The notes under the pieces: generated by a model
Told to the model about the DNA's origin: nothing
Databases searched by the model: none
Seen by the model: the letters and a program-made list of their open reading frames with translations, nothing else
From: [Actinomadura] parvosata subsp. kistnae
GTDB lineage: Bacteria > Actinomycetota > Actinomycetes > Streptosporangiales > Streptosporangiaceae
Direction: 5' to 3'
Assembly (NCBI RefSeq): GCF_900323885.1
Contig: NZ_OOHJ01000022.1
Span: 744,001 to 808,000, forward strand
DNA: 64,000 bases
Program-made: the position numbers and the translations under genes
Shown here: positions 1-8,848 of the stretch, in pieces
How the letters are laid out: every line of letters begins with the position of its first letter
Numbering within the stretch: the first letter of the stretch is position 1

Positions 1-209
1 TGCCAGCACATGGGGTCCAACTGGGCCATGGTGGGGTTCTGGAAGTCGCTGCCCCAGCGCAGCCAGCAGCCGTAGTTACGGGAGGCCGGGTCGACGACCG
101 AGCCGTGCGCCGAGGCGGTGCCGGTGAGCGGGACGGTGAAGATCATCGCCAGGGCCATCAGCAGGATCAGGGCGCGCTTCGCCCGGCGGGATGGTGCTCG
201 TTGGGGCAT
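1..209 (-). CDS. AA10 lytic polysaccharide monooxygenase, N-terminal part (cut by window edge)
   Basis: Secreted copper enzyme that oxidatively cleaves chitin or cellulose chains. Only the first 69 codons are inside the window. The product begins with a basic signal peptide (about residues 1-34, with a hydrophobic stretch of L, A, M and I), ends the signal with TASA, and then starts the mature protein with His35, followed by GSVVDPASRNYGCWLRWG. A mature N-terminal His is the first ligand of the copper 'histidine brace', and the PASRNYGCW segment is typical of actinobacterial AA10 proteins. The C-terminal part, including the second brace His and any carbohydrate-binding module, lies outside. 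The start is the ATG at 207-209. A GAAA-N-TTTC palindrome lies about 170 bases upstream. Substrate preference cannot be judged from this piece. Confidence 0.9.
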   Translation of the reverse strand, partial: MPQRAPSRRAKRALILLMALAMIFTVPLTGTASAHGSVVDPASRNYGCWLRWGSDFQNPTMAQLDPMCW

Positions 210-381
210 GTGCGGTCTCCGTGTTTCCGGTCGGGGGTTCCGGTGGTGAGGAGCGCTCCCGGTGGGGGACGGTATCTGACCGCGCGTGCCAGGCCAAGTG
301 AGGGCGGGTGTCAGTGGGTGGCGGGCGGGCTGGGCGGCCGGGCTGAACAGCGGAAAGGGCTTTCCGGAGATGGGTCAGAGA

Positions 382-396
382 GTTGAAAGTTTCAAC
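382..396. promoter_or_regulatory. GTTGAAAGTTTCAAC palindrome upstream of the AA10 gene
   Basis: Perfect inverted repeat with 7-bp arms around one central base. It lies in the 273-bp gap between the AA10 start and the end of the response regulator, both on the minus strand, so it can only serve the AA10 gene. The core GAAA-N-TTTC matches the palindrome known upstream of streptomycete xylanase genes and recurs twice before the GH3 gene at 8849 and 8937. A LacI-family repressor would be the usual reader; none is encoded nearby. Confidence 0.55.
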
Positions 397-427
397 CCGA
401 TCGCTCCGCCCGGCATCTCGATCGGAC

Positions 428-477
428 CTGGACCCCGGCTCTGCCGGCCCCCTCCTGCTGGGAGTGCCGGGGTCCAG
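428..477 (-). terminator. Hairpin after the LuxR-type regulator
   Basis: Perfect 12-bp inverted repeat CTGGACCCCGGC (428-439) and GCCGGGGTCCAG (466-477) with a 26-base loop, starting 6 bases past the stop of the response regulator at 483. There is no T-run, which is common for actinobacterial terminators. Confidence 0.6.
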
Positions 478-482
478 GAGCT

Positions 483-1187
483 TCATTCCCGCCGGTCCGC
501 AGGGGCCTGCGCGGCCAGTGACGTGTAGACGGTCACCTCGTCGGGGCGCACCAGGCCGTCCTGGATGGCGCAGATGAGCAGTTTCTCTTTGGTGGGCGCG
601 GGTCTTCCGGCCGCCGCGTATTTGACCCGCGCCCGGTCTATGTACTGCCGCACCGTCCGTTCCTTGATGCCCATGCGGGCCGCCACGGACGCCTTGGACA
701 TGGACTGGAACCAGTACAGCAGCGCCGCCCGTTCCTTGTCGGACAGCTGGGGCCGGTGGGGGCCCTCGTCGGTGGCGATGGCCTGGGCCATCGGCGGAGT
801 GACGGTGGGGCGGTCGGCGGCCACCTCCAGGATGGTCTCCAGGCACGACTCGCGGGTGGCGCGGCCCTTGCCGATGAAGGCGGAGGCGCCGGCGTCGAGG
901 ACCCTGCGCACGATCTCGGGCTCCTCGTGCTCGGAGAAGACGATGACGCGCTGGCCGCCGGCGCACAGCTCGGCGACCCGGTCCACGACCATGGTGCCGT
1001 TGAGGTTGAGGTCGAGCAGCAGGACGTCGGCGGCGGTGCCGCGGACGGACTCGATGGTGGGGCCCTGCGCGACGAGCTCCACGGGTGTGGGCGGCGCGAA
1101 CCACGACCGTACGCCGTCCACCACCACCTGATGGTCCTCCACGAGGGCGACCGTCACGACGGGCCCTGCCAGATGCTGTTGACCCAT
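483..1187 (-). CDS. NarL/LuxR-type response regulator
   Basis: Two-component transcription factor of 234 aa. The N-terminal receiver domain has the acidic VEDHQ segment and the phospho-acceptor Asp in LLLDLNLNG (about residue 60), with a Lys in the FIGKG loop. The C-terminal helix-turn-helix (about residues 150-200: LSDKERAALL, then SVAARMGIKERTVRQYIDRA) binds DNA. The start at 1187 is preceded by GGGAGGTGAGG and overlaps the last 34 bases of the gene upstream, so it is translated with the two sensor genes as a three-gene minus-strand operon. The closing region (ARVKYAAAGR) departs somewhat from the classical LuxR signature but the fold is clear. Its target is unknown. Confidence 0.88.
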   Translation of the reverse strand: MGQQHLAGPVVTVALVEDHQVVVDGVRSWFAPPTPVELVAQGPTIESVRGTAADVLLLDLNLNGTMVVDRVAELCAGGQRVIVFSEHEEPEIVRRVLDAGASAFIGKGRATRESCLETILEVAADRPTVTPPMAQAIATDEGPHRPQLSDKERAALLYWFQSMSKASVAARMGIKERTVRQYIDRARVKYAAAGRPAPTKEKLLICAIQDGLVRPDEVTVYTSLAAQAPADRRE

Positions 1188-2275
1188 ACCTCACCTCCCA
1201 GCCGCTGATAGCTGACGACGACCCCGCTGGCCTCGTGGACGGGGGTGGGGCTGATGGGCAGGTCGTCGTTGTCGGCCACCACCGCCACGCTCACCATGGT
1301 GGACATGGCGGACACGGTGACCCTGGCGCGGGTTCTGGCGCCGTCGAGGGCGCGGACGGGGGCCCGGAGCAGGTCCTCGCGCACGCCGTCCGGCAGGGCG
1401 GGCAGGTGCTCGCCGAACGGCGGGGCCGTGACGAGGACCTGGCGGCGTTCGGCGGCGTCGATGCGCTCGCGCAGCACGGAGACCAGCTCGTCGGGGACGT
1501 CCTCGCGCTCGGTGATGAGCCGCCGCAGCCGCATGGCGCCGGCGGTGCAGTCCTCGCGGACGCGCGGGTCGCCGGGGTCGGCGCCGTCGGCGAGCTGGGT
1601 GAGCAGGGATTCGGCGACGTCGCGGATGGCCTCGTAGCGGCGCAGCCGGTCGGCGTGGATGCGCTGGGCGGACTCGCGCCAGGCGTCGTCGGCGGCGAGC
1701 TTGCGGGCCAGCAGCACGGTCTCCTCGGCGCGGGTGCGCAGCAGGTGGCAGCCGGCCATGTAGCCGAGCTGCATGGTGACGCCGCCGGCGATGACGACGA
1801 GGTACTTGGCGATGGAGACGCGGTCGAGGGCGCCCGCGACGGCCATGGCGGCCAGCATGATGCCGGCGTTCGCGGACAGGAAGGCGATGATCTCGGTACG
1901 CCAGCGCGGCCGCCCCCACGTCAGCATGACGCCGATCCAACCGATGGAGCCCCAGCCCCAGTCGCTGATGCCGAGCAGCTCCTCGGGGCGGGAGGCGACG
2001 ATGACGGCGACGTCCACGGCGAGGGTGGCGAGGGCGAGCTCCAGGATGCGGCCGGGGCCGCGGGAGGTTCGGGACAGGGTGAGCGCGCCGACGGCGAAGA
2101 TCGCGGAGTAGAGCACCCAGGCGGCGAGGGCGACCCAGGGCCAGCGGAAGGAGCTCCAGCCGGTGAGGGTGACGGTGAGGTCGTAGCCGAGGTGCCAGAC
2201 GCCGGCGATGACGACGGCGCCGAGCGCGGTGTAGCGGGCGTAGCGGCGGGCGACCTGCTCGATCTCTTCGGTCAT
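1154..2275 (-). CDS. Membrane protein resembling a degenerate histidine kinase
   Basis: Product of 373 aa from the ATG at 2275, which overlaps the TGA of the true kinase (ATGA); an in-frame GTG at 2287 is possible. The first half holds about five to six hydrophobic segments (for example GAVVIAGVWHLGY, VALAAWVLYSAIFAVGAL, YLVVIAGGVTMQLGYMAG). A helical dimerisation-like region follows (RESAQRIHADRLRRYEAIRDVAESLL). The C-terminal third is where an ATP-binding domain should sit, but no N-box or glycine-rich G-box is visible; only a weak remnant (VAVVADNDDLP) is seen. Its size, topology and operon position suggest a catalytically inactive partner that may form a heterodimer with the kinase at 2272-3426. 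That role is inferred. Confidence 0.7.
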   Translation of the reverse strand: MTEEIEQVARRYARYTALGAVVIAGVWHLGYDLTVTLTGWSSFRWPWVALAAWVLYSAIFAVGALTLSRTSRGPGRILELALATLAVDVAVIVASRPEELLGISDWGWGSIGWIGVMLTWGRPRWRTEIIAFLSANAGIMLAAMAVAGALDRVSIAKYLVVIAGGVTMQLGYMAGCHLLRTRAEETVLLARKLAADDAWRESAQRIHADRLRRYEAIRDVAESLLTQLADGADPGDPRVREDCTAGAMRLRRLITEREDVPDELVSVLRERIDAAERRQVLVTAPPFGEHLPALPDGVREDLLRAPVRALDGARTRARVTVSAMSTMVSVAVVADNDDLPISPTPVHEASGVVVSYQRLGGEVWVNSIWQGPS

Positions 2276-3426
2276 GGCCGCCACCACAGGCTCACGCGGG
2301 TGCCCCGGTCGCCGGAGGAGATCCGGGCGCCGCCGTTCGGCAGGGTGCGCATCGTGTCGAGGATGGAGCCGCGCACGCCGAACCGGTCGGGCGGCAGGCG
2401 GTGCTGGTCGAAGCCGCGGCCCGCGTCGGCGACCTCGACCACGATCTCGCCGTCGCGCCGGGAGGAGACGAGCTCGGCCTCGCGGACGCCGGCGTGCAGG
2501 GCGACGTTCGCCAGGGCCTCGGTGACGGCGCGCGCGAAGCGCTCGGCGACCTCGCCGGGGACGGTCTCGGGGGTGAGGCGGCGGTGCACGTCGAGGCCGG
2601 TGGCCCGCCCGGCCACCTGGTCGAGCAGCGCGTCGAGGGCGATGGGCACGGAGCCGGCGTGCGGCTGGTCGCGCAGCTTCTCCAGCGCCGCCAGGTCGGT
2701 GGCCACCTGGTCGCGCAGGGTGGGGGACGGCTCGTCGTACGTGCCCAGGCCGACCATGGTGAGCGTGTGCAGCGAGGTCTCGTGGATGCTGCCGACCTGG
2801 CGCAGCTCGTCCTCGCGGCGCAGCCGTTCGACCATGAGGGAGATGTCGGCGCGGACGCTCTGCCGCAGGAAGGCGTCGGCGGAGGCGGCCGAGCGCCGCA
2901 GCAGCGTCATGAGCAGCACGATCGCGAGGAGCTGCACCAGGTGGATCCCGAGGGAGCCGTACACGTCGTGGGTCGGCGAGGCCAGCCGCACGCCGGCCGC
3001 GAACGCCGCGGCCAGGACGAGGCCGGCGGGGATCGCCACGATGGGTCGCCAGGTCACGCCGGCCATGACGACGGTCATCGTGACCAGCCCGTGCACCCAG
3101 CTCGACCCCGTGACGAGCGCCTCCGTGGGGACGAGGTGGACCTGCGCGAGGCAGAGCCCGACGGTGATGGCCACATCACCGGCCACCAGCCAGTACGGCA
3201 GCAGGTCCGCGCGCCAGAAGACGCGGACGTACAGGAGCGTCCAGGCGAGGTGGACCAGCAGCATGGGCGCCAGCCACGCGAGGGAGACCGGCGGGACCGC
3301 GCCGAACAGCGCGGCGACGACCGCCACCGAGCCCACCGCGCTGCGCGCCCCGGCTCCTGTCCGCGCGACGGCCTTGGTGAGCTGCCTGGTGGCCGAGTCG
3401 TATCTCGTGGAGCCGGTGAGAGCCAT
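2272..3426 (-). CDS. Sensor histidine kinase
   Basis: 384-aa membrane kinase, first gene of the sensor operon. Residues about 28-190 contain five or six hydrophobic segments with no large extracellular domain. A candidate phospho-acceptor His lies in VGSIHETSLHTLT (about 215-227). The C-terminal HATPase domain is intact: N-box EALANVALHAG, G1 box VEVADAGRGFD, FGVRGSI and GTRVSLWW. It should phosphorylate the LuxR-type regulator at 483-1187. Start is the ATG at 3426; the upstream region is shared with the divergent PP2C-like gene. The signal is unknown. Confidence 0.87.
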   Translation of the reverse strand: MALTGSTRYDSATRQLTKAVARTGAGARSAVGSVAVVAALFGAVPPVSLAWLAPMLLVHLAWTLLYVRVFWRADLLPYWLVAGDVAITVGLCLAQVHLVPTEALVTGSSWVHGLVTMTVVMAGVTWRPIVAIPAGLVLAAAFAAGVRLASPTHDVYGSLGIHLVQLLAIVLLMTLLRRSAASADAFLRQSVRADISLMVERLRREDELRQVGSIHETSLHTLTMVGLGTYDEPSPTLRDQVATDLAALEKLRDQPHAGSVPIALDALLDQVAGRATGLDVHRRLTPETVPGEVAERFARAVTEALANVALHAGVREAELVSSRRDGEIVVEVADAGRGFDQHRLPPDRFGVRGSILDTMRTLPNGGARISSGDRGTRVSLWWRP

Positions 3427-3623
3427 GAGCCGTCCGCACGCGATATGGGCACCGAACGGATCTCACGATAATGGTTGAAAGTCCACACGAAAGGGTTTCT
3501 CCCGCGTATTTCGTGGTTTGTATGGTGACGCGTGGCGTCGTGGGCCTCATTGTCGTTTTCCTCGGCTCTGCTGCGGTGGTCCCGCCCCATCCGAACCCTG
3601 TCTCGCGGCCCGCCCCGCGGCAT

Positions 3624-3669
3624 GACGGTCGATCGGCCGTCAGAGCGCTACGACGGCCGATCGGCCGTC
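3624..3669. promoter_or_regulatory. Two tandem 18-bp palindromes between divergent genes
   Basis: GACGGCCGATCGGCCGTC at 3652-3669 is a perfect 18-bp palindrome; a near-identical copy differing by one base lies at 3624-3641, 28 bp away. They lie in the divergent region between the sensor operon and the PP2C-like gene, about 70-120 bases before the latter. The spacing of a little under three helical turns suits cooperative binding of a dimeric repressor. The reader is not identified. Confidence 0.55.
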
Positions 3670-3740
3670 AGCCGCGTCCCTTCACAAGAGCGTGTACTAG
3701 GACGCGATGTGCCGCGGAGATCGCGGCGGGAGGGGACCTC

Positions 3741-4496
3741 ATGACAGCGTTCGTGATCACGGTCCTGCTGGGCTGCCTGTCCGTGATGACGGTCAGGGGC
3801 CGGCAGGGGAACTGGCCGGCCGGGATGCCGGTGGCCCGGCCGCGGCTGGTCGCGGTGGGGGGCACGTACGAGGGCGGGCTGGGGCGCCCGTCGGACGCGT
3901 ACGTCGTCCAGGAGCGGTTGATCGCGGCGGCCAGGGGCGTGGGCGGCGGGGAGGCCGCCCACGCGGCCGCCGCGCTGACCCTCGGCGCGGTCATCGCGGC
4001 CCGGCCGCAGTACGGCGAGGAGGGGCTGGACGAGTGCGCGCAGGCGGCGCACCGGGCGGTGCGGACCGCGGCCCTGCGCGACCCGGCCGTGCCCGATCTG
4101 GTCGCCACCCTGGACCTGGTGGTGCTGGAGCGGGCGGAGAGCCCGCGGCTGCGGTTCGCGCACGTGGGCGACGGCGAGATCTGGCACTGCCCGAGGGGCG
4201 CGGAGCCGCGCCGGCTGACGACGCCGCACGTGGTCGGCGAGGGCCCGCCGGTACGCGGGGTGGGGCTGCCGCCGGCGCTGAACCCGGAGCTCGGCACGGT
4301 GACGCTGCGCCCCGGCGACCGCGTGGCGATCGTCACCGACGGGGCCGTCAGGGCGCTCGGCGCGGCGCGGGTGAAGGAGCTGCTGGCCGGGGGCGCGTCC
4401 CCGGCGGCGTGCCTGGACCGCATGTACGACGAGATGGCCGCGACGGAGCCGAAGAGCGACGCCACGGTGATCATCGCCGAATTCGTGACCGCGTGA
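3741..4496 (+). CDS. PP2C-family phosphatase-like protein lacking a metal-site Asp
   Basis: 251-aa protein with an N-terminal hydrophobic segment (residues 2-17) and a PP2C-like fold. Conserved pieces are visible: FAHVGDGEIW (HVGDS motif), VAIVTDGAV (SDG motif) and SDATVIIAEF (DN-TVV motif). The N-terminal metal motifs are changed: GRPSDAY stands for R-x-x-N-E-D, and R65-GVGG replaces D-G-M-G-G, so one metal-binding Asp is an Arg. It may be a pseudophosphatase or have unusual metal use. The start is the ATG at 3741 with GGAGGGG eight bases before. The family normally dephosphorylates Ser/Thr; whether it pairs with the pseudokinase at 27366 is unknown. Confidence 0.75.
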   Translation: MTAFVITVLLGCLSVMTVRGRQGNWPAGMPVARPRLVAVGGTYEGGLGRPSDAYVVQERLIAAARGVGGGEAAHAAAALTLGAVIAARPQYGEEGLDECAQAAHRAVRTAALRDPAVPDLVATLDLVVLERAESPRLRFAHVGDGEIWHCPRGAEPRRLTTPHVVGEGPPVRGVGLPPALNPELGTVTLRPGDRVAIVTDGAVRALGAARVKELLAGGASPAACLDRMYDEMAATEPKSDATVIIAEFVTA

Positions 4497-4509
4497 CAGT
4501 CGCCTGACT

Positions 4510-4515
4510 TAAGAT
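4510..4515 (+). promoter_or_regulatory. -10 element TAAGAT for a leaderless mRNA
   Basis: TAAGAT ends 6 bases before the GTG at 4522, so the transcript would begin at or next to the start codon. There is no Shine-Dalgarno sequence before that GTG, which agrees with leaderless initiation. No clear -35 hexamer is seen. Confidence 0.5.
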
Positions 4516-4521
4516 CGCGGT

Positions 4522-5313
4522 GTGAGCGCACCGCACGGCATCAACCCGAACATCCCGCACTCCGCCCGGGTCTACGACTACTGGCTCGGCGGCAAGGACA
4601 ACTTCGAGGCCGATCGCCGGGTGGCCGAGCAGACCATGGCCGCGGTGCCGGGCGTCCGCGAGAGCGCCAGGAACAACCGCGCCTTCCTCGGCCGGGCGGT
4701 GCGCCACCTGGCCGGCCTCGGCGTGCGGCAGTTCCTCGACCTGGGCACCGGCATCCCCAGCCAGGGCAACACCCACGAGGTGGCGCAGGCGGTGGCGCCC
4801 GAGTCGCGGGTCGTCTACGTCGACAACGACCCGATCGTCATGGCCCACGCCAGGGCACTGCTGACCAGCACGCCCGAGGGCCGCACGGCCTACATCGAGG
4901 CCGACGTGCGCGAGCCGCAGTCGATCCTGGAGCACCCCGACGTGCTGGCCACCCTCGACTTCACCCAGCCGATCGCGCTGGTCATGGTCGCCATCCTCAT
5001 GCACATCCCCGACGAGGACGACCCGGAGCGGCTGGTCAAGACGTACGCGCAGGCTCTGCCGTCCGGCAGCTACCTGGTGCTCAGCCACCTGACGCTCGAC
5101 CTCGTGCCCCCGCAGGTCGCGGCCGACTACCTGGAGGCGACCCGGCCGCAGGCGATGCACCGCACGCCGCGCACCGGCGAGCGGATCTCCCGCTACTTCG
5201 ACGGCTTCGACCTGGTGGAGCCGGGCCTGGTGGCCGTGTCGAAGTGGCGCGACGAGCCGCTCTTCCCCGACGAGGCGGCCTGGATGTACGCCGGGGTGGG
5301 CCACAAGCGCTAG
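4522..5313 (+). CDS. DUF574-family SAM-dependent methyltransferase
   Basis: 263-aa cytoplasmic protein of the large actinomycete DUF574 (Methyltransf_19) family. Family hallmarks are HSARVYDYWLGGKDNFEADR near the N-terminus, the SAM-binding segment FLDLGTGIPSQGNTHEVAQ (about 74-92), VYVDNDPIVMAHARALL, and the acidic DVREPQSIL. Full length for the family. It begins at the GTG at 4522, 25 bases after the PP2C-like gene, but its own -10 box suggests independent leaderless transcription. Members occur in many copies in Streptomyces-like genomes; the substrate is unknown. Confidence 0.92.
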   Translation: MSAPHGINPNIPHSARVYDYWLGGKDNFEADRRVAEQTMAAVPGVRESARNNRAFLGRAVRHLAGLGVRQFLDLGTGIPSQGNTHEVAQAVAPESRVVYVDNDPIVMAHARALLTSTPEGRTAYIEADVREPQSILEHPDVLATLDFTQPIALVMVAILMHIPDEDDPERLVKTYAQALPSGSYLVLSHLTLDLVPPQVAADYLEATRPQAMHRTPRTGERISRYFDGFDLVEPGLVAVSKWRDEPLFPDEAAWMYAGVGHKR

Positions 5314-5412
5314 CCCGAACCTGAGGACGTTCACAGGTGGCGCCGCGCTGCCTGCGGCGATGCCGTTTAAGGTTCAGGCTGTGCATCAGTTCGGGGACGA
5401 CAGGACGGCGGC

Positions 5413-6402
5413 GTGAGCACGACGGCCGGCATCGAACGCGCCGAGACCGGGAAGCGGACGAAGCAGAAGAGAAGGCGCAGGCGCTGGTTCTCCTGGACGG
5501 TCGCCGTGCTGCTGGCGGTGTGGGCGGTCGTCCGGGTGGGCGGCTGGGAGCAGGGCTCGTTCCCCACGCAGCTCATGACCGTGACGCCGTGGGGCGCGGG
5601 GCTGGCGGCGCTGACCGCGGTCGTGGCGCTGCTGCGGCGCAACCGGTGGGCGGCGCTCGTGGCCGCGCTCGCGTGCGTGACGATGGCCGCGGTGGTGGCG
5701 CCGCGCGCGTTCCCCGCCGAGCAGCCCCCGGCGAGCGGGCCCGCGCTGCGGGTGCTGGCGGTCAACCTGTTCGGCCGCGGTGACGCCCGGACCGTCGTCG
5801 ACTTCGTCCGCCGCAACGACGTCGAGGTGTTCAGCGCCCTGGAGCTGACCCACGCCGAGGCCGCGCAGCTCGACGCGGCCGGGCTGAAGCAGCTCATGCC
5901 GTACCGGGTGCTGCAGCCGGAGGTCGACGTGACCGGCAGCGGCATCTACTCCAAGCATCCGCTGACCGAGCTGCCCGGCCTGTTCACGCCGATCGGGCAC
6001 AACATGCCAGCCGCGTCCGTGACGCTGCCCGGCGGCGCCAAGGTCGAGGTGGTGGCCGTGCACCCCAACCCGCCGCTGGGCCGCAAGGAGGCCGAGTGGA
6101 ACGCCGCCCTGCGCGCCCTCCCCTCCCCCTCGCCCTCCGTCGTGCGGGTGCTGGCGGGCGACTTCAACGCCAGCCTCGACCACCGCGCCTTCCGCGACCT
6201 GCTGGGACGCGGATACGTGGACGCGGCCGAGCAGGCGGGCGAGGGCCTGACGCCCACCTGGCCGAACTTCCGGCCGATCCCGCCGATCATCTCCATCGAC
6301 CACATCGTGGCCGACCCCCGGGTGGCGGTGCGCCGGGTGGACTTCCTGGACGTGCCCAGGACCGACCACCGCGGCATCTTCGCCGAGCTGCGGCTGCCCT
6401 GA
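5413..6402 (+). CDS. Membrane-anchored endonuclease/exonuclease/phosphatase (EEP) family protein
   Basis: 329 aa. A basic N-terminus (KRTKQKRRRRR) precedes three hydrophobic segments (about residues 26-96), then an EEP domain facing outward. Catalytic motifs are present: LAVNLFGRGD, the metal-binding Glu in FSALEL, GIYSKHPL, AVHPNPP, AGDFNAS, SIDHIV and TDHRGIFAEL. The family includes nucleases and phosphodiesterases; this three-helix form is common and uncharacterised in actinomycetes. The start is the GTG at 5413. It ends seven bases from the convergent GH3 stop, with no visible terminator between them. Confidence 0.87.
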   Translation: MSTTAGIERAETGKRTKQKRRRRRWFSWTVAVLLAVWAVVRVGGWEQGSFPTQLMTVTPWGAGLAALTAVVALLRRNRWAALVAALACVTMAAVVAPRAFPAEQPPASGPALRVLAVNLFGRGDARTVVDFVRRNDVEVFSALELTHAEAAQLDAAGLKQLMPYRVLQPEVDVTGSGIYSKHPLTELPGLFTPIGHNMPAASVTLPGGAKVEVVAVHPNPPLGRKEAEWNAALRALPSPSPSVVRVLAGDFNASLDHRAFRDLLGRGYVDAAEQAGEGLTPTWPNFRPIPPIISIDHIVADPRVAVRRVDFLDVPRTDHRGIFAELRLP

Positions 6403-6408
6403 CCGCGT

Positions 6409-8759
6409 TCAGTCCTCCAGAAGCGTGGCCCTGGTGGTGAGGCGGCGCGGGCCGCGCAGCACGCGGGTGGCGCCGGTGAGCCGGACGTCCTGGCGCAGCG
6501 GCGGCTCGTCCGCCGACGGGCCGGCGGACAGCGTGATGAGCCCCGGCTCGACGATGCGGCGCAGCTCCACGCCGGTGTACGAGAACGCGTCCGCCGGCAC
6601 GTCGAAGACCACCGTGCGGCTCCGCCCCGCCGCCAGGCGCACCCGCGCGAACCCGACGAGCTGGAGGGCCGGCCTCGCGACCTGCGCCACCGGGTCGGAG
6701 GCGTAGAGCTGCACGACCTCCTCGGCGGGCCGGTCGCCGGCGTTGCGCACGGTCACCGACACCTCGATCGTGCCGTCCACGGGGTAGTCGGTGCGGTCGG
6801 TGGTCATGGAGACGTACTCGATGTCGGCGTACGACAGGCCGTGCCCGAACGCGTACGCCGGGGTCGGGTCGAGCACCGTGATGCCCTCGGCCTTCCTGCC
6901 CAGGGGCGGCTGCAGGTAGGTGGAGGGGTTGATGGCGGGCGCGGCCGGGATCTGCACCGGCAGCCGCCCCGACGGGTTGACCCGGCCGCTGAGCACGCCG
7001 GCCAGCGCCGCGCCGCCCTCGACGCCGGGGAAGAACGCCTGGATCGCCGCCGCGACCCGGTCCTTGTAAGCGCCCAGCGCGTACGGCCGCCCGGACACCA
7101 CGACGAGCACCGTCGGCGTGCCGGTGGCCAGCACCGCCTCGACGAGGTCCGGCTGGAGGCCGGGCAGCCGCAGGTCGGCGGCGTCGCAGCCCTCGCCGGA
7201 GGTGCCGCCGCCGAACAGCCCGGCCCGGTCGCCGACGAACAGCACCGCCAGGTCGCACCCGGCGGCCAGCTCCGCCGCCGGCGCGATGCCGGACGCGTCC
7301 TCGCCGGTCACGTCGGCGCCGAGGGCGTAGCGCAGCTCGGCATGCGGGAACTCGGCCGCCAGCCGCTCCCTGACGGAGGGGATCGGCAGGCCGGTGCCGT
7401 GCTCGGGGTAGCGGTCGAGGACGTGGTTGGGGAAGGCGTAGCAGCCGAGCAGCGTACGCGGGTCGTCGGCGCAGGGCCGAGCACGGCGATGCGCGCGGTG
7501 GTGGCGGGGTCGAGGGGCAGGACGCGGCCGGTGTTGCCGAGCAGGACGATGGAACGTTCCGCGACGGCGGTGGCGAGGCGGCGGTTGCGGGGGCTGTCCA
7601 GGTCCAGCTCCGGGGCCAGCTCCGGGGCCAGGTCCGAGTCCGGGTCGGCGTCCGGGGCGGCGTCGAGCAGGCCGAGCTCGATCTTCTGCCGAAGCACCCG
7701 CCGCACCGCCTCGTCCACCAGCGCCTCGTCCACCCGTCCCGCGCGGACGTGGCCCACCAGGTGCGCGCCGTACCCGTGGGTCTCGGGCAGCTCGACGTCG
7801 ATGCCCGCCAGCATGGCCACCGCCCCCGCGTCGGGCAGGTCCTCGGCCACGCCGTGCATGGACGCCAGGAACGGGATGGACCAGTAGTCGGCCACCACCG
7901 TCCCGTCGAACCCCCACTCCTCGCGCAGCACGCCGCGCAGCAGGTGCGGGTTCGCGCCGACGGGCACGCCGTCGACGTCGGTGTAGGAGTTCATGACCGA
8001 GCGCGCCCCGCCCTCGCGCAGCGCCGTCTCGAACGGCGGCAGGATCACGTCGGCCAGCTCGCGCGGCCCGATGCTGACGGGCGCCTGGTTGCGGGCCGCG
8101 CGCGAGGCGGCGTATCCGGCGAAGTGCTTGAGGGTGGCGATGACGCCGGCGCCCTCCAGGCCGCGGACGTAGGCCGCCCCGAGCTGCCCCACCAGGTACG
8201 GGTCCTCCCCCAGCGTCTCCTCGACCCGGCCCCACCGGTAGTCCCTGACGACGTCGAGGACGGGCGAGAGCCCCTGGTGCACTCCGGCGGCGCGCAGGTC
8301 GGCGCCGATGGCCGCGGCCATGCGCTCGATCAGGCCGGGGTCGAAGGTGGCCGCCCAGGCCAGCGGCGTCGGGTACGCGGTCGCCCCGTACGTGGCGAAC
8401 CCGGTCAGGCACTCCTCGTGGGCGATGGCGGGGATGCCGTGCCGGTTGGCGGCCATCACCTGCTCCTGCATGGAGCGCAGCCGGGCCGCGCCCTCGGCGG
8501 GGCTGACCGGCGCGGTGCCGTAGACGCGGGTCAGATGGCCCTGACCGTACCGCAGCCGCTCCTCCATGCCGTCGGCCACGGTGAAGCGGTCTTGGAGGGG
8601 GGCGACGTTGCCGGGCTCGTCGCTCTGGACCCACACGGACCCGAGCTGCGCGACCTTCTCCTCAAGGGTGAGGTCGGCCAGCAGGCTCTCCACCCGCTCC
8701 GCGGTCGTGCGGGCGGCGTCCCGCCAGGGCGCGAGGCCCGGCACGTTGACAGATGTCAT
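6409..8759 (-). pseudogene. GH3 beta-glucosidase/beta-xylosidase, interrupted by a one-base deletion
   Basis: A GH3 enzyme would hydrolyse beta-linked oligosaccharides from their non-reducing ends; no signal peptide is seen. The N-terminal TIM-barrel part (8759 down to about 7476) includes EETLGEDPYLVG, TLKHFAGYAASRAARNQ and the nucleophile Asp in GFDGTVVADYWS (about residue 290). At about 7474-7477 the frame breaks: RIAVLGP should continue as CADDPRTLLGCYAFPNHV, but this lies in another frame that runs to the stop at 6409. Restoring one base in the short C-run gives a normal protein of about 783 aa ending with an FN3-like domain (VSVTVRNAGDRPAEEVVQLY). Both halves are well conserved, so a sequencing error or a very recent mutation is likely. 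The start at 8759 has GAAGG upstream; an ATG at 8792 is possible. Confidence 0.85.
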
Positions 8760-8848
8760 GGTTGCGACCTTCGAGAGATTCATCCCGATCATTACGCCGG
8801 GACTTTAGGTGTCCCTCGCAAACTCGTCAAGAATATTTCGACACTATT

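Noticed and set aside
1085..3478. Plus-strand open frame of about 800 codons opposite the sensor operon
   Set aside because: Composition is low-complexity (G, D, V, R runs), no motifs, and the minus strand carries three clear, coupled genes.
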